From Oceanicaulis sp. BBD 1991-10 (GTDB taxonomy: Bacteria; Pseudomonadota; Alphaproteobacteria; Caulobacterales; Maricaulaceae), in the NCBI GenBank assembly GCA_001657295.1, contig LYSW01000040.1, forward strand, positions 1 to 42,784: a DNA stretch of 42,784 bases, read 5' to 3'. The number at the start of each line of letters is the position of its first letter. Position 1 is the first letter of the stretch. The translations under genes were made by a program, and so were the position numbers. Below are positions 24,739 to 33,106 of the stretch, piece by piece. Under the pieces are notes generated by a model. It worked only from the letters and a program-made list of their open reading frames with translations, searched no databases and had not been told where the DNA came from.

Positions 24739-26151
24739 TCAGGCCTTTGTTGACGCAGGCGCGCGAGACTGGCGCAGAGATGCGGCAAGAGTGTGTACCC
24801 GCGAAGCATTCGACCCTTTGATTAACACGAGGTCTCCGGACCGCAGCTGGCCATGCAGGCTTGATTCAGCTTCAGGCGCAGTGGCGAACCAGACAGCCTC
24901 CACCGTGGAGGGCAGGGCCTCCAGGAGCGGCCGCGCACCCTCCCCGACCCCGATCACGAGCTGCGCGCCGGAAGCGGCCAGCGGCTCGGCGAGCGCGGCG
25001 TGCATGGCCGCAGACCGCGGTCCCAGCTCGAGCATTTCACCTAGGATCGCGACGCGGCGGCCGCCGGCCTCGGGGCGGCGCGCGGCGAGCGCTGAAAAAG
25101 CGGCCCTCATGCTGGCCGGGTTGGCGTTATAGCTGTCGTCGATGACCGTCAGAACCCGGTCGCCATCAAGTCGCGCGTGGAACACAGCCCCGCGGCCCGA
25201 CGCCGGCGCCAATTGCGCAAGCGCGTCAACGGCGAGCTCTGCATCCACGCCGGCCGCGAGCGCCGCCGCGACCACGCCGGCCGCATTGATCGCCTGATGG
25301 GCGCCGGTGAGTTTCAGCCGGAAGGCGAGCCGGCGGCCCATGACATCCAGCTCACCGACGCCGCCATCTGCGCCGTCTTCATAGCGCATGACCCGCACGG
25401 CGGCGCCGCGGGCTTGCCCGAAATCGATCAGGAAACCCGCCTTGGAGCGCTTGACCGCGTCGGTCAGGCGTGGCGCGAATTCGTCATCGGCGGGGATGAC
25501 CGCGACCCCGTCGTCGGCCAGCGCGGTGAAGATCTCCGCCTTGGCGTCTGCGATCGCCTCCATGGAGCCGAGATTTTCAAGATGCGCCGGCGCGATCTTG
25601 GTGATCAGAGCCACATGCGGGCGCACCAAGGCGACCAGGTCGGCGATTTCACCGGCATGATTCATACCCATTTCGAAGACCGCGCGCTCGGTCTCGGAAG
25701 GCATGCGGGCCAGGGTGAGAGGCACGCCCCAATGATTATTATAGCTTTTCTCGCTCCAGTGAGCGCGGCCCGCCGCGCGGAAGACCGCAGCCAACGCCTC
25801 CTTGACGCTGGTCTTGCCGACCGAGCCCGTGACGCCGACGCGCACGGCGCCGGATCGGATGCGCGCCGCCTCGGCCAGCGCGCGCAAGGCGGCGAGGACA
25901 TCGTCTACGACCAGGCGCGGGCCCGATGCGGCCTCAGGTTTGGACACCAGCACCGCCGCCGCACCGGCCTTGAGCGCGGCCTCGGCGAATTCGTGACCGT
26001 CGCGCCTGTCTGCAAGCGCAACGAAGAGATCGCCAGGCTGCAGCGTGCGCGTGTCGATCGACACGCCGGTCGCGCTCCACCCGCCGTCTGTGAGCTGGCC
26101 GCTCACCGCGTTTGCAGCGTCCGCCGCCGTCCACAAGACCGGCGGGCTCAA
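24739..26151 (-). CDS. murF: UDP-MurNAc-tripeptide--D-alanyl-D-alanine ligase MurF
   Basis: Adds D-Ala-D-Ala to complete the pentapeptide precursor. The 470-residue protein has SIDTRTLQPGDLFVAL (31-46), the ATP loop GVTGSVGKTS (106-115), NNHWGVPLTLARMP, FEMGMNHAGEI, GAHQAINAAGVVAAAL, VIDDSYNANPASMRAAF and LGEMLELG. The catalytic signatures are intact. The start is a TTG in a TTGA overlap with murE, with AGGGG about 9 bases upstream; a rare start codon here may lower output relative to murE. Confidence 0.96.
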   Translation of the reverse strand: MSPPVLWTAADAANAVSGQLTDGGWSATGVSIDTRTLQPGDLFVALADRRDGHEFAEAALKAGAAAVLVSKPEAASGPRLVVDDVLAALRALAEAARIRSGAVRVGVTGSVGKTSVKEALAAVFRAAGRAHWSEKSYNNHWGVPLTLARMPSETERAVFEMGMNHAGEIADLVALVRPHVALITKIAPAHLENLGSMEAIADAKAEIFTALADDGVAVIPADDEFAPRLTDAVKRSKAGFLIDFGQARGAAVRVMRYEDGADGGVGELDVMGRRLAFRLKLTGAHQAINAAGVVAAALAAGVDAELAVDALAQLAPASGRGAVFHARLDGDRVLTVIDDSYNANPASMRAAFSALAARRPEAGGRRVAILGEMLELGPRSAAMHAALAEPLAASGAQLVIGVGEGARPLLEALPSTVEAVWFATAPEAESSLHGQLRSGDLVLIKGSNASRVHTLAASLRQSRAPASTKA

Positions 26152-27599
26152 GACGCGGCCCCTGCAAGGATGCGCGCAATGATAGCGGCCTCATCGAAAG
26201 CCACCACCTTGTCGCCGATGATCTGGCCGGTCTCATGACCCTTTCCGGCGATCAGCAGCACGTCACCGGCGCCCAGGGCGTCGACGCCGACCCGGATGGC
26301 GCTTTCCCGGTCCGCGACCTCGGTGGCGCTTGGCGCACCTTGTAAAATGGCGGCGCGGATGGCCGAGGGGTCTTCGCTGCGCGGGTTGTCGTCGGTCACG
26401 ATGATCTTGTCGGCGAGTTTTTCGGCGACCGCGCCCATCTTTTCGCGCTTGGAGGGGTCACGATCTCCGCCGGCGCCGAAAACCAGGACGATCCGGCCTT
26501 GGGTATGCGGCCGGGCGGCGCGCAAGAGCTTGTCCAGCCCGTCGGGCGTGTGTGCGTAGTCGAGCAGTATCGGCGCGCCTTGCCGGGTTCGCCCCACGCT
26601 TTGCATTCGCCCCGCCACGCCGGTGAGCGCACCGAGCGCCTCAAAGGCGGTATCGGGCTCGACGCCGGTCGCGATCGCAAGCGCGGCGGCCACCACGGCG
26701 TTGGCGCTCTGAAACTCGCCGATCAACGGCAGCTCCGCTTGATGATCGGCGCCGCGCCAAGCGAAATGCAGGGTCTGGCTGGCGGGGCGCGGGGTGATTT
26801 CGGCGATCGCCAGATCGCGCCCGCGCCATCCAACGGTGATCACGTCCAGACCCGCTGCGCGGCATCCCTCTGCGACCTTGTCCGACCAATCGGAATCCAT
26901 GTGAACGACGGCTGGCGCGCCATCTTCGGCGAGGGCGGAGAAGAGACGCATTTTGGATGCGAAGTAATCGGCGAAATCCGGGTGATAATCCAGATGATCC
27001 TGGGTCAGATTGGTGAAGGCGGCGGCTGTCACGCGCACCCCGTCCATCCGCTTCTGCTTGAGACCGTGGCTGCTGGCCTCCATCGCAAGATGGGTGACCC
27101 CTTCGCCCGCCAGCGCATCGAGCGAACGATGCAGGGCGATGGCGTCCGGCGTGGTGTATCCGACCTCCGTCCGCCCGGACGCGCGCGTCACTCCCAGCGT
27201 GCCCAGACAGGCCGCCTCGTGGCCGGCCGCCGCCCAGATCTGGCGGAGAAACTCGACCGTCGAGCTCTTGCCGTTGGTGCCGGTGACCGCCGCGATGGTT
27301 TCGGGCTGGCGCGGATAGAAGCGGGCCGCAATCGCGGCCAGAGCAGCCGCCGGATCGTCGGCTTCGACCACAGGGACCGGCGCGGGCGTGCCAGGCGGCG
27401 CGAGCACCGCGACCGCGCCGCGGTCCACCGCCATGGGAATGAATTTCCGGCCGTCGGTGTGCACGCCGGGCAGCGCTGCGAAGAGATCGCCTTGCGCGAC
27501 CTTGCGGCTATCAAGCGCCAGCCCGCCGATTCTCAGATCAGCGGCCTCGGGCGGCGCAAATCGCGCGCCGGGCGCCAATTCGGCGAGCGTGCGGGTCAC
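26148..27599 (-). CDS. murE: UDP-MurNAc-L-Ala-D-Glu--meso-diaminopimelate ligase MurE
   Basis: Adds the third stem-peptide residue. I start at GTG 27599, overlapping the ftsI stop as GTGA, with GGAG about 8 bases upstream (483 residues); the open frame upstream lies within ftsI. Motifs: LALDSRKVAQGDLFAALPG (28-46), ATP loop GTNGKSS (107-113), MEASSHGL, TNLTQDHLDYH, the carbamylated-lysine region ASKMRLF (Lys216), LDYAHTPDGL and the DNPR motif at 404-407, which indicates meso-diaminopimelate rather than lysine. Its substrate is the product that MurD normally makes. Confidence 0.96.
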   Translation of the reverse strand: MTRTLAELAPGARFAPPEAADLRIGGLALDSRKVAQGDLFAALPGVHTDGRKFIPMAVDRGAVAVLAPPGTPAPVPVVEADDPAAALAAIAARFYPRQPETIAAVTGTNGKSSTVEFLRQIWAAAGHEAACLGTLGVTRASGRTEVGYTTPDAIALHRSLDALAGEGVTHLAMEASSHGLKQKRMDGVRVTAAAFTNLTQDHLDYHPDFADYFASKMRLFSALAEDGAPAVVHMDSDWSDKVAEGCRAAGLDVITVGWRGRDLAIAEITPRPASQTLHFAWRGADHQAELPLIGEFQSANAVVAAALAIATGVEPDTAFEALGALTGVAGRMQSVGRTRQGAPILLDYAHTPDGLDKLLRAARPHTQGRIVLVFGAGGDRDPSKREKMGAVAEKLADKIIVTDDNPRSEDPSAIRAAILQGAPSATEVADRESAIRVGVDALGAGDVLLIAGKGHETGQIIGDKVVAFDEAAIIARILAGAAS

Positions 27600-29425
27600 G
27601 GCTGCTCTCCGGCGGCGGTCGGCAATTGCACGGGCTCTTCGGCGGGCATGACGGCCCGGGCGCGCGGCGCGAACATCGCAGCGACATTGGAGATGCGCGC
27701 CTGTGGATCCACTTCGCGCCGGTCGAGATTCAGCACGCCCGCGAGCTGCTCCATGATTTCTCCCGCCGCCGGCATCGCCGTCCATCCTGCTGTCGCGAAG
27801 CCGTGGGTCTCGGCGGTTGGGCGGGGACGGTCAAGGCTCACCGTCAGCACGTATTGCGGGTCATCGAAGGGGAACACGCCCACGAAGGTGTTGAAGCGAT
27901 CATCATCGGCGTATCCGCCGCGCACCGCGCGCTCGGCGGTCCCGGTCTTGCCGGCCACCGCCAGGCCCGGAATATCCGCCGAACCGGTTTGGGAGCGCAC
28001 CACGGTTTCGCGCATGACGCCCAGGACCTGCGCCGCCACTTGCGGGCTCATGACCGGATCGCCGGCGACGCTTTCACCAGGCGCGACCGGCCGCAAGGTC
28101 GGCGGCACATAGACCCCGCCATTGGCCAGCGCGCCATAGGCCGCGGCGAGCGCCAGAGGGCTCACGGCGAAGCCGTGGCCGTAGGAGGCGGTCATGGTCT
28201 GAATGCGCCCCCAGCGCTGGGGCAGCTGCGGCGCCCCGCTTTCCGACAATTCGATCGGCGCCGCATCGAACAGGCGCAGCGAGCGGTAGAAGTCGGCCAG
28301 CACCTCCGGCGTGATTTGATCGGCCATGCGCGCGGACGCGATATTGGACGAGAACAGGATGGTTTCGCGCGCCGTCAAAGGACGGTTTTCGCCGCGATAA
28401 TCCCCGATCGTATGGCCGCCGATCCGCACAGGCTGCGAGGCGTCGAAGACATCTTCGAGACGGACGCGGCCGCTTTGCAGGCCGGCCGCGAGGGCCAGGG
28501 GCTTGAAGACGGAGCCGAGCTCATAGACGCCCCTGCTCGCCTGATTGAAATGGGGATGAGTCGCGCCGGGACCGGATGGCTGCGCGTCCGCCCACAAATT
28601 GGGATCAAAGTCCGGCAGGGACGCCATAGCGATGATCTCACCGGTTCCCACGCGCATCAGAACCGCAGAAGCGCCGGCCGCCTGGTGTTCGGCCATGCGC
28701 CGGCGCAAGACGCTTTCGACGCGGTGCTGGGCGGTCAGGTCGATCGACAGGACAACGGGGGCCGCGCCTTCCGCCAGCTCGGCGTCGAACGCCAGCTCCG
28801 CGCCGGCCAGGCCTTGATTATCGGCGCCGACATAGCCCAGCACATGGGCGGCGGCGCGCTGTTTGGGATAGACCCGGCCTGGCTCGGACTGGAAGAAGAC
28901 GCCGGGCAAGCCCAGCATGTGGATCGCCTGCCGCGTACGCGGTGAGACGCTCTCGGCGATCGACACATAGCGCGTATCCGACTGCAAGCGGCGCAGCAGG
29001 CGCTCTTGATCAAGATCCGGCAGCACGGTCGACAATTGTTCGACCACCTCGCGGGCGTCCCAGACATAGTGCGGATCGGCGAACACAGTGTGAAAATCCA
29101 GCGTCGCCGCGAGTATCTCGCCGTCGCGGTCGACCAGCATGGCGCGGCGTGCGGCGACTTCGGCGGTGCGCGCGGCGGCTTCGGGCCCGGCCCCGGTCAT
29201 CGAGACTTCGACCGCGCGCCCGGCGGCCACCAGGAAACCGGCGGCGAAAACCATCCCGATCACCGTCAGGCGCCGGCGCTGGCGCTCGGGCGCCGCTGCG
29301 CCCTGCGCGGGCAGATGGAGCGTCCGCGTCGCCCCGGCCGGCGAAGCCTCGCCCGGCGCAGGCGGAGCCGGTTCTGAAGACGCGCTAACCTTAACCGGGC
29401 GCAGGAGGCGGCGGATCAGCTTCAC
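27596..29425 (-). CDS. ftsI: Septal peptidoglycan transpeptidase FtsI (PBP3)
   Basis: Class B penicillin-binding protein crosslinking septal peptidoglycan, partner of FtsW. The 609-residue protein has a Pro/Ala-rich cytoplasmic tail, one helix at about 53-72, a pedestal domain with RRAMLVDRDGEILA, and a transpeptidase domain with the active-site S-V-F-K at 305-308, SSN at 359-361 and KTGT at 493-496. A C-terminal extension of about 90 residues follows. The start is GTG, 5 bases after the ftsL stop, with a distant GAGGGG. The stop overlaps murE. Confidence 0.97.
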   Translation of the reverse strand: MKLIRRLLRPVKVSASSEPAPPAPGEASPAGATRTLHLPAQGAAAPERQRRRLTVIGMVFAAGFLVAAGRAVEVSMTGAGPEAAARTAEVAARRAMLVDRDGEILAATLDFHTVFADPHYVWDAREVVEQLSTVLPDLDQERLLRRLQSDTRYVSIAESVSPRTRQAIHMLGLPGVFFQSEPGRVYPKQRAAAHVLGYVGADNQGLAGAELAFDAELAEGAAPVVLSIDLTAQHRVESVLRRRMAEHQAAGASAVLMRVGTGEIIAMASLPDFDPNLWADAQPSGPGATHPHFNQASRGVYELGSVFKPLALAAGLQSGRVRLEDVFDASQPVRIGGHTIGDYRGENRPLTARETILFSSNIASARMADQITPEVLADFYRSLRLFDAAPIELSESGAPQLPQRWGRIQTMTASYGHGFAVSPLALAAAYGALANGGVYVPPTLRPVAPGESVAGDPVMSPQVAAQVLGVMRETVVRSQTGSADIPGLAVAGKTGTAERAVRGGYADDDRFNTFVGVFPFDDPQYVLTVSLDRPRPTAETHGFATAGWTAMPAAGEIMEQLAGVLNLDRREVDPQARISNVAAMFAPRARAVMPAEEPVQLPTAAGEQP

Positions 29426-29430
29426 TTAGG

Positions 29431-29775
29431 CTAACGCCCCTCGCCTCGCAGGCGCAGCTCGGCGCGCATGGTTGAAGCCGGCGCGCCGGCATCGCCGGCC
29501 TCAAACCGCGGCAATTGCGTGAATGCGATTTCCTGGTCTCCGCTCACCGGCTCGAACCCCAGATAAAGGCGGGCGAGCTCACGTAGATTTTCGCCATCTT
29601 CCTGATGGGCGATCTCGGCGCGCAGCGCGCTGATGCGCCCGCGCTCGCGAGCCAGCTCGGCCTGAAGATTGGCCAGCTCGACCTGGTCGGCGGCCGCGCC
29701 GGACTTTGCGAAATACAGCGCGGCCAACAAGGACGCAGCGACAATACCGGCAAGGATTTCAGCAAATCGGATCAT
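29431..29775 (-). CDS. ftsL: Cell division protein FtsL
   Basis: Small bitopic divisome protein of 114 residues. One N-terminal helix ([19 protein letters not shown], residues 4-22) is followed by a coiled-coil periplasmic segment ([22 protein letters not shown], given in parts). The sequence is poorly conserved in this family, so the call rests on architecture and on the position between rsmH and fts[13 protein letters not shown] is typical of alphaproteobacterial FtsL. Its ATG overlaps the rsmH stop as ATGA. Confidence 0.9.
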   Translation of the reverse strand: MIRFAEILAGIVAASLLAALYFAKSGAAADQVELANLQAELARERGRISALRAEIAHQEDGENLRELARLYLGFEPVSGDQEIAFTQLPRFEAGDAGAPASTMRAELRLRGEGR

Positions 29776-30773
29776 GAGGCGATCTCCAGTAGGCGCTCAT
29801 AGGGGGGCACGCCGGCCAGGGCGGCGTCGGGCCGGGGAAAGGGATCCGCCGTCGTGCGCACCGCGGCGCGCAGCTTGGCGGAACGGGCGCGCGGATTGTC
29901 CGCCGCCTCACGTTCGCTGGCCGCTTCGGCCTTTTTCGAAACCAGTGAGAAGCTGGGCGCACGCCCCGGCGCCGCTTCCGGCTGATGGCGCGATCCGCCC
30001 GGGACCAGGCCGGCGCGCTCGCGCAGAAAGGTCTTCGCCAACCGGTCTTCCAGGGAGTGGAATGTCACGACCACAAGCCGCCCGGCGGCGCGCAAGCCAT
30101 ATTCGGCCGCCACAAGGCCACGCGACAGCTCGCCCAGCTCGTCATTGACATAGATGCGAAGTCCCTGAAATGCGCGGGTCGCGGGATGTATGCGGCTCGG
30201 CTTGCCGCCGACCGCTTTTGCGATGATTTCAGCAAGGCGCAGCGTTGTGGTGATCGGCTCTTCGGCGCGCTCGCGCACGATCGCCTGGGCGACGCGGCGG
30301 CCATGACGCTCTTCGCCATAGACCTTGAAGATCGCCGCCAACTCGCCGGCCTCAAGCCCGTTGACGGCGTCCGCCGCGCTGGGCCCGGACCGGGACATGC
30401 GCATGTCCAGCGGACCGTCCTTCTGGAAGGAGAAGCCGCGCTCGGCCTGGTCGATCTGCATGGAGGAGACGCCCAGATCAAAGACGATCCCGTCCGCGCC
30501 GGAGCTGCCCGCCTCCTCCAGCACCGCTTCAAGCATGGAGAACGGGCCGAAGGCGAAGGCGAAACGGCCGGGATAGGCCGCCTTGATCCGGTCCGCCGTC
30601 GCCCGCGCGCCTGGATCGCGATCAATCCCCAGCACCCGGCAGTCGGCTGCCTCCAGAATCGCGCGGCTATAACCGCCCGCCCCGAAGGTGGCGTCGATAT
30701 AAAGCCCGCCATCGCGCGGCGTCAGCGCGGCGAGGACTTCATCCAGCATGACCGGGATATGCGGGCTGGCCAT
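29772..30773 (-). CDS. rsmH: 16S rRNA (cytosine(1402)-N4)-methyltransferase RsmH
   Basis: S-adenosylmethionine-dependent enzyme methylating C1402 of 16S rRNA. I start at ATG 30773 because GGAGG lies 7 bases upstream; a GTG at 30776 would add one residue. Motifs: [13 protein letters not shown] at the N-terminus, [16 protein letters not shown] (cofactor loop), [48 protein letters not shown] and [15 protein letters not shown]. Length 333 is normal. It overlaps mraZ and ftsL. Confidence 0.97.
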   Translation of the reverse strand: MASPHIPVMLDEVLAALTPRDGGLYIDATFGAGGYSRAILEAADCRVLGIDRDPGARATADRIKAAYPGRFAFAFGPFSMLEAVLEEAGSSGADGIVFDLGVSSMQIDQAERGFSFQKDGPLDMRMSRSGPSAADAVNGLEAGELAAIFKVYGEERHGRRVAQAIVRERAEEPITTTLRLAEIIAKAVGGKPSRIHPATRAFQGLRIYVNDELGELSRGLVAAEYGLRAAGRLVVVTFHSLEDRLAKTFLRERAGLVPGGSRHQPEAAPGRAPSFSLVSKKAEAASEREAADNPRARSAKLRAAVRTTADPFPRPDAALAGVPPYERLLEIAS

Positions 30774-31234
30774 CACGCCCCCTCCCGACGCCGGCGCGGC
30801 GTCCGCAAGGCGGTGCGGTTCTCGCGCGCGAATTTCAGGGCGTCGCCGGCCTCGGCCTCATGCGCCGCCGGATCCCAAATCTCGAACCGCTTTCCCAGAC
30901 CGATGAAGACCGCCTGCTTGGACAGGCCGGCATGCTCGAGGAAAGCCTTAGGCAGCGACACGCGGCCCGTGGAGTCAAAGATCAACGGCTTGGCCCCGCC
31001 GAAGATCACGCGCTCGAATGCGGTGCGCGCAGGGTCATAAGGGTCCAGGTCTTCGATCGCGTCGGAATAGTCCTCCAGCAAATGCTGACCGCCGCCTTCC
31101 AGAAAGGCGCCGTTAAAGGACGGCCAGACATAGATGCCCGCAAAGCCCTGCCCGGTCACGACCGCGCGGAATTCGGCCGGGACGGAGACCCGCCCCTTGG
31201 CGTCAATGCCGTTCTTCGTGGTCGACACGAACAT
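30773..31234 (-). CDS. mraZ: Transcriptional regulator MraZ
   Basis: First gene of the dcw cluster, encoding a ring-forming AbrB-fold DNA-binding protein that represses its own operon in the species studied. I start at ATG 31234 ([16 protein letters not shown]), matching the usual MraZ N-terminus; a TTG at 31255 is possible. Two SpoVT/AbrB repeats are visible: [13 protein letters not shown] and [18 protein letters not shown]. Length 153 fits. Three TGGGA repeats upstream are candidate operator sites. The stop overlaps rsmH. Confidence 0.95.
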   Translation of the reverse strand: MFVSTTKNGIDAKGRVSVPAEFRAVVTGQGFAGIYVWPSFNGAFLEGGGQHLLEDYSDAIEDLDPYDPARTAFERVIFGGAKPLIFDSTGRVSLPKAFLEHAGLSKQAVFIGLGKRFEIWDPAAHEAEAGDALKFARENRTALRTPRRRREGA

Positions 31235-31285
31235 CGCGCTGAACCGCTTCCCCAAACCGCCACACGCCCCTCGTGTGGTTAACTA

Positions 31286-31310
31286 TGGGATAACATGGGA
31301 CAGCATGGGA
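31286..31310 (+). promoter_or_regulatory. Candidate MraZ operator: three TGGGA direct repeats with 5-base spacers
   Basis: TGGGA occurs at 31286-31290, 31296-31300 and 31306-31310, a 10-base period that places each on the same DNA face; a fourth degenerate copy (ATGCC) follows. MraZ of several bacteria is known to bind TGGGN-type direct repeats with 5-base spacers before mraZ. Here the repeats read on the plus strand, opposite to mraZ, and lie 52-76 bases upstream of its ATG. Assignment combines the visible repeat with family knowledge. Confidence 0.8.
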
Positions 31311-31335
31311 AACAATGCCGAAAGGCGCATGGCGT

Positions 31336-31369
31336 GCGGGTTTTGCCGGGTTTTTCAAGTAAAACCCGC
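31336..31369. repeat. Perfect 9-bp inverted repeat upstream of mraZ
   Basis: GCGGGTTTT at 31336-31344 is repeated inverted as AAAACCCGC at 31361-31369, with a 16-base centre that itself contains CCGGGTTTTT. It lies between rnpB and the TGGGA repeats. It could be a regulator binding site or a weak terminator-like hairpin for rnpB transcripts on the minus strand; the large loop and absence of a following T tract on that strand argue against a strong terminator. Confidence 0.5.
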
Positions 31370-31463
31370 GCGCTTTGCACGTTAACCAATAGAACAGATA
31401 AAGAACTCACCGGCTCGCCCGGCCGCACGGCGGACTGGACTCGCGATCGATGGGGCGGAGAAG

Positions 31464-31872
31464 CCGTGTCAGGCGGCCTGTAAGCCGGGTTCTGTAACGC
31501 TATTTCCAAACTGGAAACAACGTGGCGACCATTCCTCTGGGACGCCGCTTGCGCGACGCCTCTAGCAGCCTACCCGAATGCACCAGCGCGGAGGCGCGCC
31601 TGCCCCGAAAGGGCGCTGCATTCCTATTCGGCCTTGCTCCAGGCGGGGCTTGCCGTGCCCCCTTCCTTGCGGTCGGGGCGGTGGGCTCTTACCCCACCGT
31701 TTCACCCTTGCCGCGCCGGGACGCGGCGGTTTGATTTCTGCGGCGCTGTCCCTGAACCGGTTGGACCGGCCCGCCGGGATTTCCCCGGCGCCTCGCCTCC
31801 GTGGAGCCCGGACTTTCCTCTCCCACGGCCTTTCGGCCCTTGCGGGAGCGGCCGCCCGGCCGCCTGACACGG
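31464..31872 (-). ncRNA. rnpB: RNase P RNA (class A)
   Basis: Catalytic RNA that trims tRNA 5' ends. On the minus strand the 5' part contains GGAGAGGAAAGTCCGGGCTCC (reported here as GGAGAGGAAAGTCC plus GGGCTCC), the near-universal rnpB core, and the 3' part contains ACAGAACCCGGCTTA, its conserved partner. The ends pair perfectly: GTGTCAGGCGGCC at the 5' end (31858-31870) with GGCCGCCTGACAC at the 3' end (31466-31478), extended by two C-G pairs, forming helix P1. The length of about 409 bases is usual. The ends are placed from P1 and may be off by a few bases. Confidence 0.95.
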
Positions 31873-31875
31873 TCT

Positions 31876-31904
31876 TAAGTCGGGCGCCGGGAAGCCCGGG
31901 TCAA
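31876..31904 (-). promoter_or_regulatory. Candidate sigma-70 promoter of rnpB
   Basis: On the minus strand TTGACC (31899-31904) is followed after 17 bases by GACTTA (31876-31881). Transcription would begin about 6-7 bases on, near 31870, which is the first base of helix P1. The -35 box is strong and the -10 weak, as is common in high-G+C alphaproteobacteria. The position agrees with the RNA 5' end found independently. Confidence 0.55.
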
Positions 31905-31921
31905 GGGGCCTGCGCGATCAA

Positions 31922-32299
31922 TCAGTCGATGGAGATCCGAACCAAAACGGGCTCGGTCCCGATATCCAGCTTGGCGTCATCGAAACGCGGCGGACCGAAA
32001 ACGGCTCGCGGATCGCGCGATATGGCCGTCGGCTCGAGCGGCACGCCGAACATGCCGCGGCGCATCCGGCCGTCGGATTCCGGATCGCGCCAGACCATCA
32101 CCGCCCATTCGCCGGGCGGGACATCTTCGAAGGCGAATGACATTTCCGCCTCGGCCCGGGCGCGGTCCTGATACGGGCATTGGGAGATCATGAAAGTCTC
32201 CCGATCGCAGAGCTGGACATTCATCACGCCCTCCGGCGTGGAAGTCGTGATATCGACCGTGACCGGCGTCAGGGCGAGCATGGCGGTGAGCAATACCAT
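31922..32299 (-). CDS. DUF2141 domain-containing secreted protein
   Basis: A 125-residue protein. GGAGA lies 6 bases before the ATG at 32299. The N-terminus (MVLLTAMLALTPVTV) resembles a short signal peptide although it lacks a basic N-region. The body has VMNVQLCDRETF, FAFEDVPPGEWAVMVWRD, the D-P-E-S-D-G loop, and MFGVPLEPTAISRD followed by GPPRFDDAKLDI, which together are the DUF2141 pattern. The family is a beta-sandwich of unknown function in Gram-negative envelopes. It stands alone, between the amidase and rnpB. Confidence 0.85.
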   Translation of the reverse strand: MVLLTAMLALTPVTVDITTSTPEGVMNVQLCDRETFMISQCPYQDRARAEAEMSFAFEDVPPGEWAVMVWRDPESDGRMRRGMFGVPLEPTAISRDPRAVFGPPRFDDAKLDIGTEPVLVRISID

Positions 32300-32410
32300 G
32301 ATGCGTCTCCTTCAACGCGGCGCCGGCGGAACATCGCCGGCGCCGCCCAATAAAGGCGAGCCCGGCTTCCGCGTCCGGTGTCAGATGTCACTCAGGGGCG
32401 CTGCCGGACG

Positions 32411-33097
32411 TCAATGGCGATAGGCGGCGAAAACCTGGCCGATCCGCGCCCGGGTCTCCGCATCGGCCACGCCGTCAATGCGGGATGTCCGAAACCGGCG
32501 CTGAAAGGCCATGACCGCCTGGTCGACCGAAATCGCGGCGCCGACCGGATAGCCGATCGCCTTCAGGGCGGAACCGACGTCATCGACGATGGCGCATGGC
32601 GCATCCGCCGCCGGCCAGAGCCCGACGCCCGCTGCGGCCAGTCGCGCCCAGGGAAAGCGCTCGCCCGGGTCCTGCTTGCGGTCCGGCGCCATGTCGGAAT
32701 GGCCGATGACGCCGTCCGGCGCGATAGGGTGACGGCTGAGGATGTCCCGGCTCAGTGCGATGACGCTTTCGATCTGCGCCGCGGCAAAGGCGGGCAGGCC
32801 GAATTCATGACCGCCATTGACGATCTCAATGCCGATGGAGGCTGAATTGACATCCTTCCGGCCGGCCCAGGCGCCCATGCCGGCATGCCAGGCGCGATCG
32901 GACTCCGCGACAAGCTGCAGGACGGCGCCGTCCTCCTCGACCACATAATGGGCGCTGACCCCGGCTTCTGGGTCGCAAAGACGCTCGATCGCCGCTTCGC
33001 CGGTCTCCATACCGGTGTAATGCAGCACCAGGATCGAGACCGGCGCCTTGCGGGCGTTGAAATTCGGCGAGGGTCTGTGGGTGACGATCAGGCTCAT
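32411..33097 (-). CDS. N-acetylmuramoyl-L-alanine amidase (amidase_2, AmiD-like)
   Basis: Zinc amidase that cleaves the bond between MurNAc and the stem peptide. In this 228-residue protein the zinc ligands appear as His26 (VLHYTGM), His133 (GHSDMAPDRK) and Asp143 (DPGERFPW), with Glu91 in SIGIEIVN. A C-terminal peptidoglycan-binding type domain (about 170-226: AVMAFQRRFRTSRIDGVADAETRARIG in parts) completes it. No signal peptide is visible, so it may act on recycled muropeptides or be exported another way. Its location upstream of rnpB and the dcw cluster is shared with other alphaproteobacteria. Confidence 0.92.
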   Translation of the reverse strand: MSLIVTHRPSPNFNARKAPVSILVLHYTGMETGEAAIERLCDPEAGVSAHYVVEEDGAVLQLVAESDRAWHAGMGAWAGRKDVNSASIGIEIVNGGHEFGLPAFAAAQIESVIALSRDILSRHPIAPDGVIGHSDMAPDRKQDPGERFPWARLAAAGVGLWPAADAPCAIVDDVGSALKAIGYPVGAAISVDQAVMAFQRRFRTSRIDGVADAETRARIGQVFAAYRH

Positions 33098-33106
33098 GGC
33101 GTGAGG

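Noticed and set aside
26499-28945. Long plus-strand frames opposite murE and ftsI
   Set aside because: Both lie fully within conserved catalytic genes on the other strand and resemble no protein family.
31540-31735. Plus-strand small ORFs across the rnpB region
   Set aside because: This is the structured RNase P RNA read on the wrong strand; no ribosome binding site or conserved protein is present.
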